Below are positions 15,075 to 22,994 of a DNA stretch of 64,000 bases, piece after piece. Numbering within the stretch: position 1 is the first letter of the stretch; each line of letters begins with the position of its first letter. The notes under the pieces were generated by a model, which worked only from the letters and a program-made list of their open reading frames with translations, was not told the DNA's origin and made no database searches. Both the position numbers and the translations under genes were made by a program. Source of the stretch: Aliiroseovarius pelagivivens (lineage in GTDB: Bacteria > Pseudomonadota > Alphaproteobacteria > Rhodobacterales > Rhodobacteraceae); NCBI RefSeq assembly GCF_900302485.1, contig NZ_OMOI01000001.1, forward strand, positions 1 to 64,000, written 5' to 3'.

Positions 15075-15976
15075 AAAATCTTTTGCCCAATCTGCTTCGT
15101 TTTCTGTCCGGTGACGCACAGGCGGATCGCGTCGTCCCGCCCACCGGATTTACCGCGCGTCTGACCGTATTTGCCTCGGCTGCGATGGCGTTTCTGGCGG
15201 TGTTTGCCTTGGCGTTGTCTCTGGCAACCGGGCGGCTTGCCGAACGTTGGGGCGACGCATTGGCCAAAAGCGCCACGATCCGCATTTCAGCCCCGGCTGA
15301 TCAGATGGACGCGCAGCTTCTGGCCGTGACCGAGATTCTGGCAACCACCCCCGGCGTGAAAGAGGCGCGTCCCCTTGGTGAAGAAGAGCAGCGCGCGTTG
15401 CTTGAGCCGTGGTTCGGCCCGGATTTGCCTCTGGACCGGCTGCCGATCCCTCGTCTGGTTGAGGTGATCGAGGATGAGGACGGGATAGACGCGGATGGTT
15501 TGCGTGCCCGATTGGCCGGCGAGGCGCCCGGCGCCATTCTGGATGACCACGCGCGGTGGCGCGAGCCATTGGTGAAAGCTGCCAAGCGGTTGCGTTCGTT
15601 GGGCTTGGTGTCGATTGTTCTGATCACGACTTTGGCCGGTGTGGTGATCACGCTGGCGGCCTCGGCTGCGCTGTCCGCCAATGAACAGGTTATCCGCGTG
15701 TTGCGCCTGATCGGTGCGCGTGACAGCTATATCGCCCACGCCTTTGTGCGCCGCTATACGCTGCGCGCACTTGGCGGTTCGGCAGTTGGCACCATTCTTG
15801 GCGCGCTTGCACTGTTCCTGTTGCCATCGGCGGGGGCCGAAGGCGGCTTCCTGACCGGGCTTGGCCTTCAAGGCTGTCAGTGGCTCTGGCCCCTGTTGAT
15901 CCCACCCTTCGCGGCTTTGGTGGCGTTCCTTGCCACCCGTCAGGCCGCCCTGACAACCTTGCAGGAGAAACGCTGA
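15071..15976 (+). CDS. ftsX: Cell-division permease FtsX
   Basis: This 301-residue membrane protein has one helix near the N-terminus (about 28-52), a periplasmic domain (about 60-165) and three more helices (about 178-200, 225-255, 268-295). This is the FtsX topology, with the segment LSANEQVIRVLRLIGA that is typical between helices 2 and 3. It forms the FtsEX complex that activates septal amidases. The GTG at 15071 overlaps the ftsE stop (GTGA). A longer upstream reading frame from 14900 runs inside ftsE and is not the true start. Its own stop overlaps the plsC ATG. Confidence 0.9.
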   Translation: MKNLLPNLLRFLSGDAQADRVVPPTGFTARLTVFASAAMAFLAVFALALSLATGRLAERWGDALAKSATIRISAPADQMDAQLLAVTEILATTPGVKEARPLGEEEQRALLEPWFGPDLPLDRLPIPRLVEVIEDEDGIDADGLRARLAGEAPGAILDDHARWREPLVKAAKRLRSLGLVSIVLITTLAGVVITLAASAALSANEQVIRVLRLIGARDSYIAHAFVRRYTLRALGGSAVGTILGALALFLLPSAGAEGGFLTGLGLQGCQWLWPLLIPPFAALVAFLATRQAALTTLQEKR

Positions 15977-16710
15977 TGCGTAACGCAATTCAATGGCTGC
16001 GCTCGCTTCTGTTTATCACCCAGATGTACATCATGCTGCCGATCGTCGGCTTCGTGGGTGTGCCGCTGGTGTGGATCAAGCGCGACAATGCGTTCAAGGT
16101 GATCCACTTCTATTGCAACTGGGTCCGTTGGACGGCGTCGTGGATGATCGGGCTGAAAAGTGAGATCCGGGGCGAGGTGCCAACCGGCGAGGTTCTGATC
16201 GCTGCGAAACACCAGTCGTTCTTTGACATCCTGCTACTGGCCTCGGTCCTGCCGCGTTTGAAATTCATCTATAAAAGCCAGCTGAAATGGGCGCCCATCA
16301 TCAACATCTATGCGATCTATACCAACTCGGTGTCGGTTGATCGCGGCAAGAAGGGGGCCGCGATCAAGCAGATGGTTGCCGCCGTGAAAGACGGGCAAAA
16401 GAAGCCGGGGCAGCTTGTGATCTTCTCGCAGGGGACGCGTGTCGCTGCGGGGGCCAAGAAGCCCTACAAGGTTGGTACAGGCGTTCTTTACAAGGAAACA
16501 GGGCAACCTGTCGTGCCCGCGTCGACCAATGTGGGCGTGTTCTGGAAACGCCACGGGATCATGCGCCATCCCGGGCTTGCAGTGCTCGAGTTCCACGACC
16601 CGATCGAACCGGGGCTTGGGTTGAGCGAGTTTATGGAGCGGATCGAGGACGTGGTGGAAAGCGGCTCGGATGCTTTGATGGAAGAGGCCGGATTTAAGCT
16701 GGAGGGATGA
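15976..16710 (+). CDS. plsC: 1-acyl-sn-glycerol-3-phosphate acyltransferase (PlsC family)
   Basis: This is a 244-residue protein with an N-terminal membrane helix (about 12-36), the catalytic HQSFFD (H-x4-D, about 76-81) and the second motif FSQGTR, where most PlsC enzymes have PEGTR. Gln replaces the conserved Glu. The N-terminal segment and VPLVW-x-R/K region fit the LPA acyltransferase family. The product would be phosphatidic acid for phospholipid synthesis. The start overlaps the ftsX stop (TGATG) and the stop overlaps the next gene, so it belongs to the ftsEX operon, linking division and membrane lipid supply. Confidence 0.88.
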   Translation: MRNAIQWLRSLLFITQMYIMLPIVGFVGVPLVWIKRDNAFKVIHFYCNWVRWTASWMIGLKSEIRGEVPTGEVLIAAKHQSFFDILLLASVLPRLKFIYKSQLKWAPIINIYAIYTNSVSVDRGKKGAAIKQMVAAVKDGQKKPGQLVIFSQGTRVAAGAKKPYKVGTGVLYKETGQPVVPASTNVGVFWKRHGIMRHPGLAVLEFHDPIEPGLGLSEFMERIEDVVESGSDALMEEAGFKLEG

Positions 16711-17315
16711 TGGAGTTCATCGAGACAACCGAAGAACTTGAAGCGCTCTACGGAACGCCCGGAGAGGCCTCTTTGGTTAAAGTCGCCGATCATCTGACCC
16801 CCACCTATCGCGCTTGGATCATGGCATCCCGCTTTTGCATTCTGACGACGGTCGGCCCGGAAGGCACGGACAGCAGCCCGCGTGGCGATGATGGTCCGGT
16901 CGTGCTTGAACTGGATGATCGTCACCTTGCCTTGCCCGATTGGCGCGGTAACGAGCGGATCGACAGCTTGCGCAACATCGTGCGCGACCCGCGCGTGTCC
17001 TTGATGTTCATGGTGCCGGGTTCGAACAATGTGGTCCGCGTGAATGGCGAGGCCAAGCTAACCGCCGATCCCGACCTGCGCGCCCGGTTCGAGAAAACCG
17101 GAAAACAGCCCCGGACGGTGGCCGTGATCCGGATTCGCGAGGTTTATTCCCAATGTGCCCGCGCCATCATGCGCTCGAAGATTTGGAGCGCCAGCGATGA
17201 AAGCGCAGACCTGCCCAGCGTGGGCGACATGCTGAAAGAGATGACGTCCGGCGCGTTTGACGGGGCCAGCTATGACAAGGAATGGCCTGAACGCGCGAAA
17301 ACGACGCTGTGGTAG
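16707..17315 (+). CDS. Pyridoxamine-5'-phosphate-oxidase-like flavin-binding protein
   Basis: This 202-residue protein has a PNPOx-like split barrel: FCILTTVGPEGTDSSPRGD, then LALPDWRGNERIDSLRNI and VRVNGEAKL. The family (MSMEG_1061-like) binds FMN or F420-type flavins, and substrates are mostly unknown. It is not a PdxH orthologue by length or motif. Start ATG 16707 overlaps the plsC stop, with GGAGGG just upstream. It is the last gene of the ftsE-ftsX-plsC run and convergent with the AhpD-like gene. Confidence 0.8.
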   Translation: MMEFIETTEELEALYGTPGEASLVKVADHLTPTYRAWIMASRFCILTTVGPEGTDSSPRGDDGPVVLELDDRHLALPDWRGNERIDSLRNIVRDPRVSLMFMVPGSNNVVRVNGEAKLTADPDLRARFEKTGKQPRTVAVIRIREVYSQCARAIMRSKIWSASDESADLPSVGDMLKEMTSGAFDGASYDKEWPERAKTTLW

Positions 17316-17318
17316 CCG

Positions 17319-17654
17319 TCAGGCGCTGAACTGCGCATAGGCCTCACGCGCCTTGGCGCTGTAGGCCAGCGATGGGCCGCCGCCCATATAGGTCGCCATG
17401 GCTAAGGCCTCGTTCAATTCATCAAGGGTGGTGCCCAGCCGGACCAGTGACCGCACGTGAAAGCCAATGCAGCTGTCGCAGCGGGTCGAGATGGCGATGC
17501 CAAGGGCGATAAGTTCTTTGGTTTTCTCGCTCAGCGCGCCGTCGGTCTTGGCGGCTGTTCCCATCTGGCCGAAACCCTTCATCGTGGCCGGAATGTCCTT
17601 GGCCAGATGTCCAATATTGCCTTCGGTTTCTGCAAGAAATGCTTTCCAATCCAC
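17319..17654 (-). CDS. AhpD-like carboxymuconolactone decarboxylase-family protein
   Basis: This 111-residue all-helical protein has the redox/proton-relay motif CDSCIGFH (Cys-x2-Cys-x3-His) at about residues 60-67, followed by LDELNEALAMATYMGGGP, both typical of the CMD/AhpD fold. It probably acts as a small peroxidase or thiol oxidoreductase, not a true decarboxylase. GTG at 17654 is chosen as start because AGGAGGG lies six bases upstream; the in-frame extension further upstream lacks a ribosome site. Confidence 0.8.
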   Translation of the reverse strand: MDWKAFLAETEGNIGHLAKDIPATMKGFGQMGTAAKTDGALSEKTKELIALGIAISTRCDSCIGFHVRSLVRLGTTLDELNEALAMATYMGGGPSLAYSAKAREAYAQFSA

Positions 17655-17741
17655 GGGGAACCCTCCTGATGTGTGGTTCCCGTGAATATTGTGGACGCGG
17701 GCCGGGCTTCCAACCCGCCCCACGAAAGCGTGATCCGGATG

Positions 17742-18707
17742 TTAGGCCGCCAGACCCTTCGAGCCCATCTTCAGGAACTTCTCGCGACGTTCCTTCAACA
17801 GCGAGTCGCCCTTCTGGCGCTTCAGAAGTTCTTTCAACTCGGCTTCGATGGCTTTGCCGACCGCGGCGATGGTTTCATCGCGTCCGCGCTGGGCGCCGCC
17901 CATCGGTTCGGGGATGATCTGGTCGATCACGCCGATTTGTTTCAAGTCTTGCGCCGTCAAACGCAGCGCTTCAGCCGCTTCGCGCATCTTCTCGGAATCT
18001 TTCCACAGGATCGACGCGCAGCCTTCTGGCGAGATCACGGAATAGATCGAATGCTCCAGCATCATGACCGAGTTCGCCGTGGCCAGTGCAACCGCACCGC
18101 CCGAGCCACCTTCGCCAATGATGACCGAGACGACAGGCGATTTTACGTTCAGGCTGCGTTCGGTCGAGCGCGCGATGGCTTCGGACTGACCGCGTTCTTC
18201 CGCGCCTTTTCCGGGATAAGCACCGGGGGTGTCGACCAGTGCCACGATGGGCAGGCCAAAGCGATCAGCCAGATCCATCAGGCGAATGGCTTTGCGATAA
18301 CCTTCGGGGCGGGCCATGCCAAAATTGCGTTCGATACGCGTCTTGGTATCGTGGCCTTTTTCCTGACCCATGACGACGACGGGGATGTCGCCGATGCGGC
18401 CCAAACCGCCCATGACCGCGTGGTCATCGGCAAAGTTCCGGTCGCCAGCCAGCGGCGTGTATTCGGTAAACAGCGCGTTGATATAGTCGCGGCAATGCGG
18501 GCGATCAGGGTGACGGGCCACCTGACATTTACGCCAAGGGGTCAGACCCTCGTACAGTTCTTTCAGAAGTTTGTCGGCCTTGGCGTCCAGCGCTTGCGCC
18601 TCGCCTTCGACATCCATCTCTTCACTGTTGCGGGCCAAAGCACGTAGCTCTTCAGCCTTGCCTTCGATTTCAGCCAGCGGTTTTTCAAACTCGAGATAGT
18701 TGGTCAT
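17742..18707 (-). CDS. accA: Acetyl-CoA carboxylase carboxyltransferase subunit alpha
   Basis: This 321-residue protein matches AccA end to end: an N-terminal [17 protein letters not shown] helix, [66 protein letters not shown] and [10 protein letters not shown]. With AccD (encoded at 43127-44098) it forms the carboxyltransferase that makes malonyl-CoA for fatty acid synthesis. The gene stands alone here, separated from accD by 25 kb, as is usual in alphaproteobacteria. Confidence 0.95.
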   Translation of the reverse strand: MTNYLEFEKPLAEIEGKAEELRALARNSEEMDVEGEAQALDAKADKLLKELYEGLTPWRKCQVARHPDRPHCRDYINALFTEYTPLAGDRNFADDHAVMGGLGRIGDIPVVVMGQEKGHDTKTRIERNFGMARPEGYRKAIRLMDLADRFGLPIVALVDTPGAYPGKGAEERGQSEAIARSTERSLNVKSPVVSVIIGEGGSGGAVALATANSVMMLEHSIYSVISPEGCASILWKDSEKMREAAEALRLTAQDLKQIGVIDQIIPEPMGGAQRGRDETIAAVGKAIEAELKELLKRQKGDSLLKERREKFLKMGSKGLAA

Positions 18708-18900
18708 GGGCCTGCCCGATTACACAATGTTCATGACTATATGACGCTTGGGAAGCGGCTTTGCAACGGGGCGCGAAAATCCAGATCACCCAAAATGTCG
18801 ATTCCAGCGACGGGAATCCCCGGCTCGCGCGTTGGTTAATTAGATGGCCGCTTGGGCCATTTGCATCACGCCACGCGCCAAACGCGAAGGGAGCAGACAT

Positions 18901-19023
18901 ATGACACAGGCCGTATTCTCAAAACGCCGCGCTTTCCGCGCTTTCACAGCCAGCTATCTGGTCTTGCTGATGACCCTCAGCTTTGCCGCTGTCGCGACGT
19001 CTGAGGTGCTGATCGGACTTTAA
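18901..19023 (+). CDS. 40-residue single-pass membrane peptide
   Basis: A short ORF starts MTQAVFSKRRAFRAFTASYL and continues with a hydrophobic helix (VLLMTLSFAAVATSEVLIGL). It has a basic N-terminus, one helix and a clear GAAGGGAG about 6 bases before the ATG. It stands alone between accA (divergent) and the malyl-CoA lyase gene. The helix with a positively charged start is typical of small membrane proteins. No family is recognised. The ribosome site and hydrophobic organisation support it being translated. Confidence 0.5.
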   Translation: MTQAVFSKRRAFRAFTASYLVLLMTLSFAAVATSEVLIGL

Positions 19024-19122
19024 AGGTCACCACGAGAAGCAAGGGCGGCAACACGCGGTGCCGCCGCCCGCAGTTTTAGGAACCGCCTGCGATTTCCAAA
19101 AGATTGACTCGACACAAAAAAA

Positions 19123-19142
19123 GCCCCGCGAAAACGCGGGGC
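19123..19142 (-). terminator. Terminator of the malyl-CoA lyase gene
   Basis: GCCCCGCG (19123-19130), AAAA loop, CGCGGGGC (19135-19142): a perfect 8-bp GC stem preceded on the plus strand by seven As, which is a U-run for the minus-strand transcript. It lies 26 bp past the gene's stop. Confidence 0.85.
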
Positions 19143-19168
19143 CAGTCGGGGTCTGTTCTTGAATTGGA

Positions 19169-20128
19169 TCAGCTTCCGGCGATCAGCTCGGACTGTGCCA
19201 CAATCACTTCGGCTTGTTTGATCGACGCGATGTCGACCAGACGGCCTTTGTAGACCGTTGCGCCTTCGCCATTGGCTTTCGCCTGTTCCATGGCGGCTAG
19301 GATCTCGCGCGCCTCAGAAACGGCTTCTTCCGACGGGGTGAAAACCTCGTTCGCCAGAGCGATCTGTTTCGGGTGGATGGCCCATTTGCCAACCATGCCC
19401 AATGTGGCCGAGCGTTTGGCCTGCGCGATGTACCCTTCGTCGTCCGAGAAGTCGCCGAACGGGCCGTCGACCGGCAGGACGCCGTGGGTGCGGCAGGCGG
19501 CGACGATGGCGGCTTGTGCCCAGTGCCACGGGTCGGACCAGTGCTTTTCGCCTTCGCGCATCATGTAATAGTTTTCTTGCGTACCGCCGATGCCGGTGGT
19601 CTGCATGCCCATCGAGGCTGCAAAGTCAGCAGCACCCAGCGACATGGCCTGCAGGCGAGGCGACGAGGCCGCGATGGCTTCTACATGCGCGATGCCCGCA
19701 GCCGATTCGATGATCACTTCAAAGCTGACAGGCTTGGTGCGGCCCTTGGCGCGTTCGATGGCGGTGACCAGCGCGTCCACGGCATAGACGTCTTCAGCGC
19801 AGCCGACTTTCGGGATCATGATCTGGTCGATGCGGTCACCAGCTTGTTCCAGCAGGTCAACGACGTCGCGATACCAATAAGGGGTGTCGAGGCTATTGAT
19901 ACGCACCGACATGTATTTGTTGCCCCAATCGATGGTGTTCAGCGCTTCGATGATGTTGGCACGGGCCACATCTTTGTCCGAAGGGGCCACCGAGTCCTCG
20001 AGGTCGAGGTTGATGACGTCGGCAGCCGAGGCCGCCATTTTCGGGAACAGCTTGGTGTTCGAGCCCGGGCCAAACAGTTGGCAGCGGTTCGGGCGGGATG
20101 GGGCGGCAGGTTGCAGTCGGAAGGACAT
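19169..20128 (-). CDS. mcl1: L-malyl-CoA / beta-methylmalyl-CoA lyase
   Basis: This 319-residue CitE/HpcH-type lyase has CQLFGPGSNTKLFPKMAAS, NLDLEDSVAPSDK (metal/CoA region), IMIPKVGCAEDV, FEVIIESAAG and WAIHPKQIALANEVF. Both the order and the PCR.. replacement by NRCQLFGPG fit Mcl1 of Rhodobacteraceae. It cleaves malyl-CoA and beta-methylmalyl-CoA in the ethylmalonyl-CoA pathway, supplying glyoxylate plus acetyl- or propionyl-CoA. The ATG at 20128 (MSFRLQPAAPSRP) has GAAAGG upstream; the 14-residue upstream extension is unlikely. The gene is divergent from dgcN with a 270-bp intergenic region rich in TTGCG/CGCAA half sites. Confidence 0.9.
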   Translation of the reverse strand: MSFRLQPAAPSRPNRCQLFGPGSNTKLFPKMAASAADVINLDLEDSVAPSDKDVARANIIEALNTIDWGNKYMSVRINSLDTPYWYRDVVDLLEQAGDRIDQIMIPKVGCAEDVYAVDALVTAIERAKGRTKPVSFEVIIESAAGIAHVEAIAASSPRLQAMSLGAADFAASMGMQTTGIGGTQENYYMMREGEKHWSDPWHWAQAAIVAACRTHGVLPVDGPFGDFSDDEGYIAQAKRSATLGMVGKWAIHPKQIALANEVFTPSEEAVSEAREILAAMEQAKANGEGATVYKGRLVDIASIKQAEVIVAQSELIAGS

Positions 20129-20400
20129 GACGGGCCTTTCGGTAATGATGTTGCGTTTTCTTGGGTGCAATCGTTATTAAATTGCTGCGTTGCGCGCAAG
20201 GTTATTTTGCGCTTGCAGCATTGTGGGTGGATTCTTGGATAAGCTGGCAATGCGTCGAAGAAAATCCCGATAAATCGTCAATATGTCGTAAGATCTTGTG
20301 CATTTGTTGCGTTGCGAGGGGACTTCGCAAGAAAATCCGCTGATGAATCATCAAAATGACGCGAAGGATATTCCAACCACTCATCGAAAGGGCCACGGCC

Positions 20401-21402
20401 ATGATCAAGACCCCGTATCTTTTGTTCCTGGGCGACGCGCCAGACCAGCTGGCAGCCAAAGTGGCCATCGGCATCCGTGACTGGCGCCCTGACAACGCTG
20501 TGGGTCAGTTCCGTATGGAAGGCTGCGGCGCGGATCTGGGTCTGACCGACATGTCGCTGGAGGAAGCCAAGGCGGCCGGCGCTAAAACGCTGGTTGTTGG
20601 CGTGGCCAACCGTGGCGGTGTGATTTCCAAAGAGTGGAAAAAGGTGCTGGTGACGGCGCTGGAGGAAGGGTTCGATCTGGCCTCGGGCCTGCACAACTTG
20701 CTGCGCGACGAACCTGATCTGGTCGCCGTTGCCGAAGCCACCGGCCAAGAACTGCACGACGTACGCATCCCCGAGGTCGAGTACCCGATCGCAAACGGCA
20801 AGAAACGTACCGGTAAGCGCTGCTTGGCCGTGGGCACCGACTGCTCGGTCGGGAAGATGTACACGGCGCTGTGCATGGATGCTGAAATGCGCGAGCGTGG
20901 CCTGAAGTCGACTTTCCGTGCTACCGGTCAGACCGGCATTCTGATCACTGGCGACGGTGTTCCTTTGGACGCCGTGATTGCTGACTTCATGGCGGGTTCG
21001 GTCGAGTATCTGACCCCGGACAATGACGACGATCACTGGGATCACATCGAAGGTCAGGGTTCGCTGTTCCACGTGTCGTACTCGGGCGTAACCATGGCGC
21101 TGATCCATGGCGGCCAACCAGACGCTCTGGTTCTGGCGCACGAGCCGACCCGCGAACACATGCGCGGTCTGCCCGAATACACGCAGCCGTCGCTGGAAGA
21201 GCTGCGTGATATGGCGCTGGGGCTGGCCAAAGTGGCGAACCCCGCCTGTCAGGTGATCGGCATTTCGGTCAACACGCAGCACATGTCGGATGACGATGCC
21301 AAAGCCTATCTGGCCAAGGTCGAAGCTGACATGGGCCTGCCGGCCACCGACCCGTTCCGCTATGGCGCGGGCAAGCTGGTGGATGCGCTGGAAGCGATCT
21401 AA
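20401..21402 (+). CDS. dgcN: D-glutamate N-acetyltransferase DgcN (DUF1611)
   Basis: This is a 333-residue DUF1611 protein. The N-terminal domain begins MIKTPYLLFLGDAPDQLAAK. The central P-loop-like GTDCSVGKMYTALCMDAEM lies at about residues 146-164, and FRATGQTGILITGDGVPLDA and TMALIHGGQPDALVLAHEP follow. In marine Proteobacteria DgcN acetylates D-glutamate, and DgcA, encoded next, racemises the product. ATG 20401 is used; the upstream 15-codon extension lacks family similarity. The gene is 72 bp from dgcA, with a GC hairpin repeat between. Confidence 0.88.
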   Translation: MIKTPYLLFLGDAPDQLAAKVAIGIRDWRPDNAVGQFRMEGCGADLGLTDMSLEEAKAAGAKTLVVGVANRGGVISKEWKKVLVTALEEGFDLASGLHNLLRDEPDLVAVAEATGQELHDVRIPEVEYPIANGKKRTGKRCLAVGTDCSVGKMYTALCMDAEMRERGLKSTFRATGQTGILITGDGVPLDAVIADFMAGSVEYLTPDNDDDHWDHIEGQGSLFHVSYSGVTMALIHGGQPDALVLAHEPTREHMRGLPEYTQPSLEELRDMALGLAKVANPACQVIGISVNTQHMSDDDAKAYLAKVEADMGLPATDPFRYGAGKLVDALEAI

Positions 21403-21416
21403 GCTTTGAAGGTGGA

Positions 21417-21460
21417 CCGGGGGGCAGCCCCCGGACCCCCGAGATATTTTTAGTAAGAAA
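21417..21460. repeat. GC-hairpin intergenic element of Rhodobacteraceae type
   Basis: CCGGGGG, GCAG loop, CCCCCGG (21417-21434) is followed by ACCCCCGAGATATTTTTAGT and an A-rich tail. From memory this hairpin plus CCCCCGAGnTATTT is widespread between genes in this family. It may attenuate or stabilise the dgcN-dgcA transcript. Only this copy was noticed in the window. Confidence 0.55.
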
Positions 21461-21474
21461 ATGAGGGCAGGCGC

Positions 21475-22440
21475 GTGGAAATCTCAGTCACTCCGGACGT
21501 GTTCAAACTGGCGCAGGTGTTCACCATTTCGCGCGGTTCGCGGACCGAAGCGAAGGTTCTGACCGTTCGGGTTCAGGATGGCGATCATGTGGGCTGGGGC
21601 GAGTGTGTGCCCTATGCGCGCTATGACGAAACGCTGGACAGTGTGACGGACGAGATCATGGGCCTGCCTGCGGATGTGACCCGTGCGGCGTTGTATGACT
21701 TGTTGCCTGCGGGTGCAGCGCGCAATGCCGTGGACTGCGCGTTGTGGGATTTGGAAGCGAAGCGTGCGGGCAAACGCGCGTGGGAGCTGGCTGGGTTGAC
21801 CGCGCCGGGCCCCGAGATCACGGCCTACACGCTGTCATTGGCCGAACCTGCTGAGATGCAGGCGCAGGCCGCGAAGAACGCATTCCGACCTCTGTTGAAG
21901 ATCAAGCTGGGTACGCCGGACGATATGCCTCGGCTTGAGGCTGTGCGCGCTGGTGCCCCCACCTCGCGCATCATCGTCGACGCCAACGAAGGCTGGTCGG
22001 CCGAGGTTTATGCCGATCTGGCTCCGCATCTGGTGCGCTTGGGCGTCGATCTGGTCGAGCAACCTTTGCCTGCGGGTGAAGACGATGCGCTGATCGGAAT
22101 GGATCGCCCTGTGCCGGTTTGCGCTGATGAAAGCTGCCATGATCGCACCAGCCTGCCCAAGCTGAAGGGCAAGTATGATGTGGTGAACATCAAGCTGGAT
22201 AAGACCGGCGGGTTGACCGAGGCACTGGCCCTGCGTGAGGCCGCCTTGGCCGAGGGCTATGAGGTGATGGTTGGCTGCATGGTCGGCTCAAGCCTTGCCA
22301 TGGCGCCGGCCACGCTGGTCGCGCAAGGCGCGATGGTCACTGATCTGGATGGGCCGCTGCTGCTGGCCGAAGACCGCGAGACGCCGCTTTTGTTTGACGA
22401 TGCGGGTGTGCACCCGCCTAGTGCCGCACTCTGGGGCTAA
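21475..22440 (+). CDS. dgcA: N-acetyl-D-glutamate racemase DgcA (enolase superfamily)
   Basis: This 321-residue muconate-lactonizing-type protein has a capping domain (1-110) and then a barrel with the active-site set visible: LLKIKLG (KxK), RIIVDANEGW (Asp ligand), DLVEQPL (Glu ligand), VCADES (Asp ligand) and NIKLDKTGG (second catalytic Lys). It is also the dipeptide-epimerase pattern, but the DgcN neighbour makes N-acetyl-D-glutamate racemase the best call. The start is GTG at 21475. The product, N-acetyl-L-glutamate, would feed L-glutamate metabolism. Confidence 0.87.
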   Translation: MEISVTPDVFKLAQVFTISRGSRTEAKVLTVRVQDGDHVGWGECVPYARYDETLDSVTDEIMGLPADVTRAALYDLLPAGAARNAVDCALWDLEAKRAGKRAWELAGLTAPGPEITAYTLSLAEPAEMQAQAAKNAFRPLLKIKLGTPDDMPRLEAVRAGAPTSRIIVDANEGWSAEVYADLAPHLVRLGVDLVEQPLPAGEDDALIGMDRPVPVCADESCHDRTSLPKLKGKYDVVNIKLDKTGGLTEALALREAALAEGYEVMVGCMVGSSLAMAPATLVAQGAMVTDLDGPLLLAEDRETPLLFDDAGVHPPSAALWG

Positions 22441-22442
22441 TG

Positions 22443-22892
22443 TCAGCCGCGCCCTGCAATCTGGGTCAGGAAAACGCCTACGCCCATGACCGAAATTCCG
22501 GCCACGCGCCAGAAGGTCAAGGGCGTGATATTCGCGCCAAACAGGCCGAAGTGGTCGATGGCTGCGGCGGCGATCAACTGGCCGATCAGCACGAAGAACA
22601 CGGCATTTCCGACACCAAAGCTGGGCGCAACCCATGTGATGGTCAGGACGTAGAACGCCACAAGACAGCCCGCAAAGAACAGGTGCGGCGGAGATCCCAC
22701 CGCGCCTTTCAGCGACGCGCCGGACATCAGAAACACGATGCCGGTGGTCAGAAACGCCACCACGAACAGGATCAACCCCGCCGCAATCGGCGATCCCATG
22801 CGCTGCCCCAAAGCGGCGTTCAGCGCAGCAAGAACCGGAATGCCAATCCCGGCGGTCAACATGATGGCGGCGGATTGCGTGGCGCTGGGCAT
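22443..22892 (-). CDS. YdcZ-type DMT permease (DUF606)
   Basis: This 149-residue protein has five hydrophobic helices and the family pattern PVLAALNAALGQRMGSPIAAGLILF, then YVLTITWVAPSFGVGNAVFFVLIGQL and FWRVAGISVMGVGVFL. Half-size transporters of this type often work as dimers. The ATG at 22892 has AAAGGAAA upstream. It runs antiparallel between dgcA (2-bp convergent gap) and the D-amino-acid transaminase gene (divergent, 102 bp). A link to D-amino-acid movement is suggested by position only. Confidence 0.8.
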   Translation of the reverse strand: MPSATQSAAIMLTAGIGIPVLAALNAALGQRMGSPIAAGLILFVVAFLTTGIVFLMSGASLKGAVGSPPHLFFAGCLVAFYVLTITWVAPSFGVGNAVFFVLIGQLIAAAAIDHFGLFGANITPLTFWRVAGISVMGVGVFLTQIAGRG

Positions 22893-22994
22893 GGGGTTTC
22901 CTTTGACTCTGGCGTCGGTATTTGTATCAACACCCCAAACAGGAAATGCCGCACGGGTCAAATGGCCCGCAGCGTCACATGAAGGAGACCTGAC

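Noticed and set aside
14900..15976. Longer FtsX starting inside ftsE
   Set aside because: The extra 57 residues read another frame of ftsE; the GTG at 15071 with the overlapping stop is the normal coupled start.
17673..18647. 324-aa plus-strand ORF opposite accA
   Set aside because: accA is unambiguous on the minus strand; the plus ORF has no recognisable content.
19169..20128. Citrate lyase beta subunit
   Set aside because: No citrate lyase alpha or gamma genes are near, and the motif set fits malyl-CoA lyase of the ethylmalonyl-CoA pathway.
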